A stretch of DNA of 64,000 nt, from the NCBI RefSeq assembly GCF_030009775.1, contig NZ_JASCTH010000017.1:1-64000 (forward strand), in the 5' to 3' direction. Both the position numbers and the translations under genes were made by a program. The notes under the pieces were generated by a model, which was not told the DNA's origin, made no database searches, and was given only the letters and a program-made list of their open reading frames with translations. Within the stretch, counting starts at the first letter, position 1. Each line of letters opens with the position of its first letter. Source of the stretch: Actinoplanes sandaracinus (GTDB lineage Bacteria; Actinomycetota; Actinomycetes; Mycobacteriales; Micromonosporaceae). Positions 60,807-64,000 of the stretch are shown here, piece after piece.

Positions 60807-60933
60807 CGTGTCCTCGCTCGGCCCTCGGGGGACAGCTTCCGGGGCAGCCCTTCCGAGACGGCCCTTCGGGGACGTCCTGCCCCCGAGCCGCAGGGCCGCT
60901 GACCGGGTGTGTTAATGTTCTGCCCGTCGAAAG

Positions 60934-61006
60934 GCGCTGCTAGCTCAACTGGCAGAGCAGCGGACTCTTAATCCGCGGGTTGTAGGTTCAAGTCCTACGC
61001 GGCGCA
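60934..61006 (+). tRNA. tRNA-Lys (anticodon CUU), copy 2
   Basis: 73 nt. The body is identical to copy 1 except in the acceptor stem (GCGCTGC/GCGGCGC). Anticodon loop CTCTTAA. Confidence 0.96.
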
Positions 61007-61013
61007 CGACCGA

Positions 61014-61052
61014 CCGAGGCCCCACCTGAAACCAGGTGGGGCCTCGGTGTTT
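61014..61052 (+). terminator. terminator after tRNA-Lys copy 2
   Basis: CCGAGGCCCCACCTG pairs with CAGGTGGGGCCTCGG around AAAC, followed by TGTTTT. Confidence 0.92.
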
Positions 61053-61152
61053 TCCGCCCGGGGTCGCCCGAGCGTGCCGCGTCGGAAACCTGTCGGCATG
61101 TAAGCCCTCCGGGCGTCCGGAATCGGCCACCGCGGGACGTATCGTCGGCGGC

Positions 61153-61803
61153 ATGACCCGCGTCATGCTGATCTCGGGAAGCACCCGGGAAGGCGCCCTG
61201 CACACCGCGGCCCTGCGCACGGCCGCCCGGTTCGCGCCACCGGAGATCACCGCGACCCTGTACGGCGACCTGCGCACCCTGCCCGCCTTCGTCCCCGGCG
61301 AGCGGCCGCCCGGCCCGGTCGTGGAGCTGCGGTCACAGGTCGTCGACGCCGACGCCGTGCTGTTCTGCACCCCGGAGTACGCCGGATCTCTGCCCGGCAG
61401 CCTGAAGAACCTGCTCGACTGGCTGGCCGACGGCGGTGACCTGCACGGCAAACCGGCCGCCTGGCTGTCCGTGGTCGGCCCGGGCGGTGACGACGGCGCC
61501 CGGGCGGCCCTGGAATCGGTGCTGACCCACGGCGGCGCCCGTCTGCTGCGCCCCGCCTGCATCCGGATCCCCCTGGAGATGGCCGCCGTCGACGAGGCGG
61601 GCGTCGTCACCGACGGCCGCCTGCACGTGGCCCTGCAGGACATGCTCCAGGCGCTGGTCCGGGCGCTGGCCGATGCCCGGCCCCGGCCGCAGCCGTCCTG
61701 GCAGGTGCACTCCAGCGTCTATCCGGTGGTGCAGCGCCAGAGTTCGCCCGGATTTCGCGGCGGCCCGCCGTTCGGCACACCGCAGATCTGGCCGCCCCGG
61801 TAA
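61153..61803 (+). CDS. NADPH-dependent FMN reductase
   Basis: This protein of 216 residues has the flavodoxin-like fold of the FMN_red family. MLISGSTREGALHTAALRTA binds the FMN phosphate, and CTPEYAGSLPGSLKNLLDWL is the diagnostic block near residue 75. The C-terminal 40 residues are Pro/Gln rich and unusual. It reduces FMN or quinone-like acceptors with NADPH. It is a single gene, facing the sulfatase gene. Confidence 0.9.
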   Translation: MTRVMLISGSTREGALHTAALRTAARFAPPEITATLYGDLRTLPAFVPGERPPGPVVELRSQVVDADAVLFCTPEYAGSLPGSLKNLLDWLADGGDLHGKPAAWLSVVGPGGDDGARAALESVLTHGGARLLRPACIRIPLEMAAVDEAGVVTDGRLHVALQDMLQALVRALADARPRPQPSWQVHSSVYPVVQRQSSPGFRGGPPFGTPQIWPPR

Positions 61804-61806
61804 GGG

Positions 61807-63351
61807 CTAGACAGCGGCGCGGGCCGCCGTCCAGCAGGCGTCCGGGCCGGCGCAGGTGACCAGCGCTCGCAGGGCGGTTCGCAGTTCGGCGAGCCGCTGC
61901 CGGCTCAGGGTGCCGGCCACGTTCCGCACCATGTGCGGGTCGGCCTTGCGGTCGAAGTACTCCACGGAGCCGTCGACGTACTCGATGTAGGTGAACGTGG
62001 CGGTGCGCAGCGCGTCGTACGACGGCGGGATGTTGACGCTGTCCCGCTGGTAGTCCGGGTCCTTCGGGTCGGTGGCCGGATCGTGGTGCTCGATCAGTGC
62101 CGCGCTCCGCCACTCGGCCGGCGCCGGACCGGCCAGCAGCGGCCGGATGCTGCGCCCGTCGGTCTCGGCCGGCGCCGGGGCGCCGGCCAGGTCGGCGAAG
62201 GTGGGCCGCAGGTCGATGTTCGCCACCAGCTGGGCGACGGTGCGCCCGGCCGCGACCCCTTGACCGGCGACGACCAGCGGCACGTTGACATCGGTGTCGA
62301 ACGCGGTCTGCTTGCCGGAGGGCAGCGAGTACTCGCCCATGTGGTAACCGTTGTCCGAGCTGAAGATCACCACCGTTCGGTCGGCGACACCGGCCTTGTC
62401 CAGAGTGGTCCGCAGCGAGCCGATCATGCGGTCGACCGACTGCACCGACTGCACCCGCAGGCGGAACTCCCGGTCCAGGTTCCGCTTCTGCTGGGTGGTG
62501 AGTTTCGGCTTGGTGGAGAGCCACGCCGAGTTCTCCGGAACCCTGTCCCAGGCGGGCGAGCGTGGTGCCGTTCGCCCGCGGAACAGGTCGGCGTCGCGCG
62601 GCGCCGGGGTGTACGGATGGTGCGGCGCATAGGTGGAGACCTCCATCATGAACGGTCTCCCGGTCGCCGCCGTGGCGCTGATGAAGTGCGACGCCTTGGC
62701 CGAGAGCACGTCGGTCAGGTAGTCCCGCGGCCGGTGGCCGTACTGGACGACCCGGCCGTTCTCGTTCAGCGGATAGTCGAAGTTGCGGTAGGCGTTGCCG
62801 CCCGCGAACCACTGGTCCCAGCCCGGTGGCACGTACGACCTCCCGGTGCCCATGGTCAGCCCGGGGTGGTACTCGTTCAGGTACTTGCCGAGGAAGGCCG
62901 TGCGGTACCCGGCGGCCCGCAGATCGGTCGCGAAGGTCGACTTCTCCTGTCCGCGGCGGTGGAATAGCCGGAACCCGCCGTCCGACCCGTGGTTCTTGAC
63001 GATCCCGGTGTTGTGCGGGAACTGGCCCTTGAACAGTGAGGCGCGCGACGGGCAGCAGAGCGAGTCGGTCACCGTGTAGTTGGTGAATGTCGTGCCGTCC
63101 CGCTGGAGCTTCCGCACGTTCGGCATGTACGCCACGAGGTTCATCGACAGGTCGTCCGCCAGCACGAACACGATGTTCGGCCGGCTCGCGGCCTCCCGCG
63201 GGGCGGCAGCGGGGGCCGGAGGCGCGTGCGATCCGCCCGGCGACGGCTTCGCCGGCGCGGCCGAACCGGAGGGGCCGGAGTCCGCGCCGTACGCGGTGGT
63301 GACGAGCAGCGCCGCGACGGCGGCGGTGTAGCCGAGGGTGCGGAAGGACAT
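61807..63351 (-). CDS. secreted sulfatase
   Basis: This 514-residue protein has a signal peptide (residues 1-22) and a Pro/Ala linker. The sulfatase domain has metal ligands in NIVFVLADDLSMN, the formylglycine site C100-P-S-R103 in SLCCPSRASLFKGQ and the second metal site FSSDNGYHMGEY. The Cys needs conversion by a formylglycine-generating enzyme, not seen here. It is similar to arylsulfatase/N-acetylglucosamine-6-sulfatase types; the substrate is not deducible. Confidence 0.92.
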   Translation of the reverse strand: MSFRTLGYTAAVAALLVTTAYGADSGPSGSAAPAKPSPGGSHAPPAPAAAPREAASRPNIVFVLADDLSMNLVAYMPNVRKLQRDGTTFTNYTVTDSLCCPSRASLFKGQFPHNTGIVKNHGSDGGFRLFHRRGQEKSTFATDLRAAGYRTAFLGKYLNEYHPGLTMGTGRSYVPPGWDQWFAGGNAYRNFDYPLNENGRVVQYGHRPRDYLTDVLSAKASHFISATAATGRPFMMEVSTYAPHHPYTPAPRDADLFRGRTAPRSPAWDRVPENSAWLSTKPKLTTQQKRNLDREFRLRVQSVQSVDRMIGSLRTTLDKAGVADRTVVIFSSDNGYHMGEYSLPSGKQTAFDTDVNVPLVVAGQGVAAGRTVAQLVANIDLRPTFADLAGAPAPAETDGRSIRPLLAGPAPAEWRSAALIEHHDPATDPKDPDYQRDSVNIPPSYDALRTATFTYIEYVDGSVEYFDRKADPHMVRNVAGTLSRQRLAELRTALRALVTCAGPDACWTAARAAV

Positions 63352-63782
63352 GGCGGCGCGGCGGCTCCCTCGGGAAGTGATTCCCTCGCCAGCGTAAACG
63401 GCAGAGGTGTCCGCCGGATCGGAGAGACGTTTTTCCTCCCCGCAGATGATCATTAAGAATGTTCGAACGAGCCCGCGCCGGCCTGCCGCCCGGCGGATAG
63501 TGGACACCTTCCCTGGAGGTGATCTCGTACCAGTGGCCGATACCGAACAGCCGCGGGCCTACGTCGTGATCGTCGTCGCGGCGGCGGAACCGCGACCGTG
63601 CCGTCCGTGGCGGCGCACCGCGCGCCGTCCCCGCCTGCCGCTGCGTCCGCCCCGGTCCCCGCGGGCGCCGCTGCGGCGCCCCGTCTGAGCCCTCGCGTCT
63701 CCCCCTGCCGGGGAACGCCCCCCGGGCGACGTATCGACGGGTATCGTCGGAAACCGGTTTCCCCGGCGGCCCGGAGGGCGTG
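63352..63782. other. divergent intergenic region
   Basis: No gene is supported between the sulfatase and P450 starts. Short frames on both strands are high-GC noise. It contains ATGATCATTAAGAATGTTCG near 63447-63466, a local AT-rich spot likely to hold a promoter. Confidence 0.45.
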
Positions 63783-64000
63783 ATGACGCAGGATCTCCAG
63801 ATCGACTTCACCGACCCGGCATTTCAGAACGATCCCCATCCGGTGTACGCCCAGATGCGCCGGACCGGGCCGGTCCGCCGGGTCCGGCTCCCCAACGGCA
63901 TGCACGCCTGGCTCGTCACCCGCTACGACGACGCCCGCCGTGCCCTGGCCGACCCGCGGCTGTCCAAGTCCCTGCTCGCGGTCGGCGGGGCCTCGGGCGG
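63783..64000 (+). CDS. cytochrome P450, N-terminal part
   Basis: The frame begins MTQDLQIDFTDPAFQNDPHP and continues VYAQMRRTGPVRRVRLPNGM, then WLVTRYDDARRALADPRLSK, the typical N-terminus of actinobacterial class I P450s. The gene runs off the window after about 72 codons, so the I-helix and heme-binding Cys are not visible. Substrate unknown. Confidence 0.9.
   Translation, partial: MTQDLQIDFTDPAFQNDPHPVYAQMRRTGPVRRVRLPNGMHAWLVTRYDDARRALADPRLSKSLLAVGGASG

Overview
The window is high-GC actinobacterial chromosome. It has GTG and TTG starts, dense four-base stop/start overlaps, tRNA genes and secreted proteins with Ala/Pro/Thr linkers. The gene set (hut operon with HutF, expansin-like and GH12 cellulose-active proteins, SigE-type ECF factor, a conjugative element with a primase-polymerase) suggests the Micromonosporaceae, most likely Actinoplanes or a relative. 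This is inference from gene content only; there is no rRNA in the window.

Layout. 1-2.3 kb: a small secreted protein, an SDR remnant and a DUF4143-type AAA ATPase. 2.4-3.5 kb: a MerR-HTH/PP2C phosphatase fusion. 3.5-11.3 kb: a leftward histidine-utilisation operon (hutU, an M20 amidohydrolase, hutF, hutI, hutH) behind an RpiR-type regulator. 11.5-18 kb: small genes, including a frameshifted MOSC protein, an expansin-like protein, a regulator with an alpha/beta hydrolase, tRNA-Leu, a Bcp peroxiredoxin and an AdoMet decarboxylase-like protein. 18.3-23 kb: a SigC-like sigma factor with MauE-like, DsbA-like and copper-resistance-type membrane genes, divergent from a CopC-CopD fusion. 23-29 kb: a 1,317-residue low-complexity membrane protein, a winged-helix protein, oligoribonuclease and tRNA-His.

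29.15-52.55 kb is a complete actinomycete integrative and conjugative element (AICE) of about 23.4 kb inserted in the 3' half of tRNA-His, bounded by an exact 53-bp repeat. In order it carries an integrase, an excisionase-like protein, a cluster of CATCTCGG 8-mers, a replication pair (AAA+ helicase-like and DNA primase/polymerase), a C5 methyltransferase, a train of small overlapping genes, a dense CTAG palindrome cluster, TraB, a Nudix hydrolase, a TraG/VirD4-like ATPase, Spd-like membrane proteins, a TPR regulator, and a lower-GC cargo segment (phosphotransferase, triple-GntR protein). Five of the small proteins of its transfer region share a C-terminal Asp-Glu-[Phe/Trp/Met] ending, which I have not seen described.

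52.8-64 kb returns to chromosome: an acyltransferase, a duplicated 208-bp leader-plus-signal-peptide segment flanking a secreted metalloprotease and leading into a GH12 glucanase, an ECF sigma factor with a membrane partner, two tandem L,D-transpeptidase lipoproteins, two nearly identical tRNA-Lys genes, an FMN reductase, a sulfatase and the start of a cytochrome P450.
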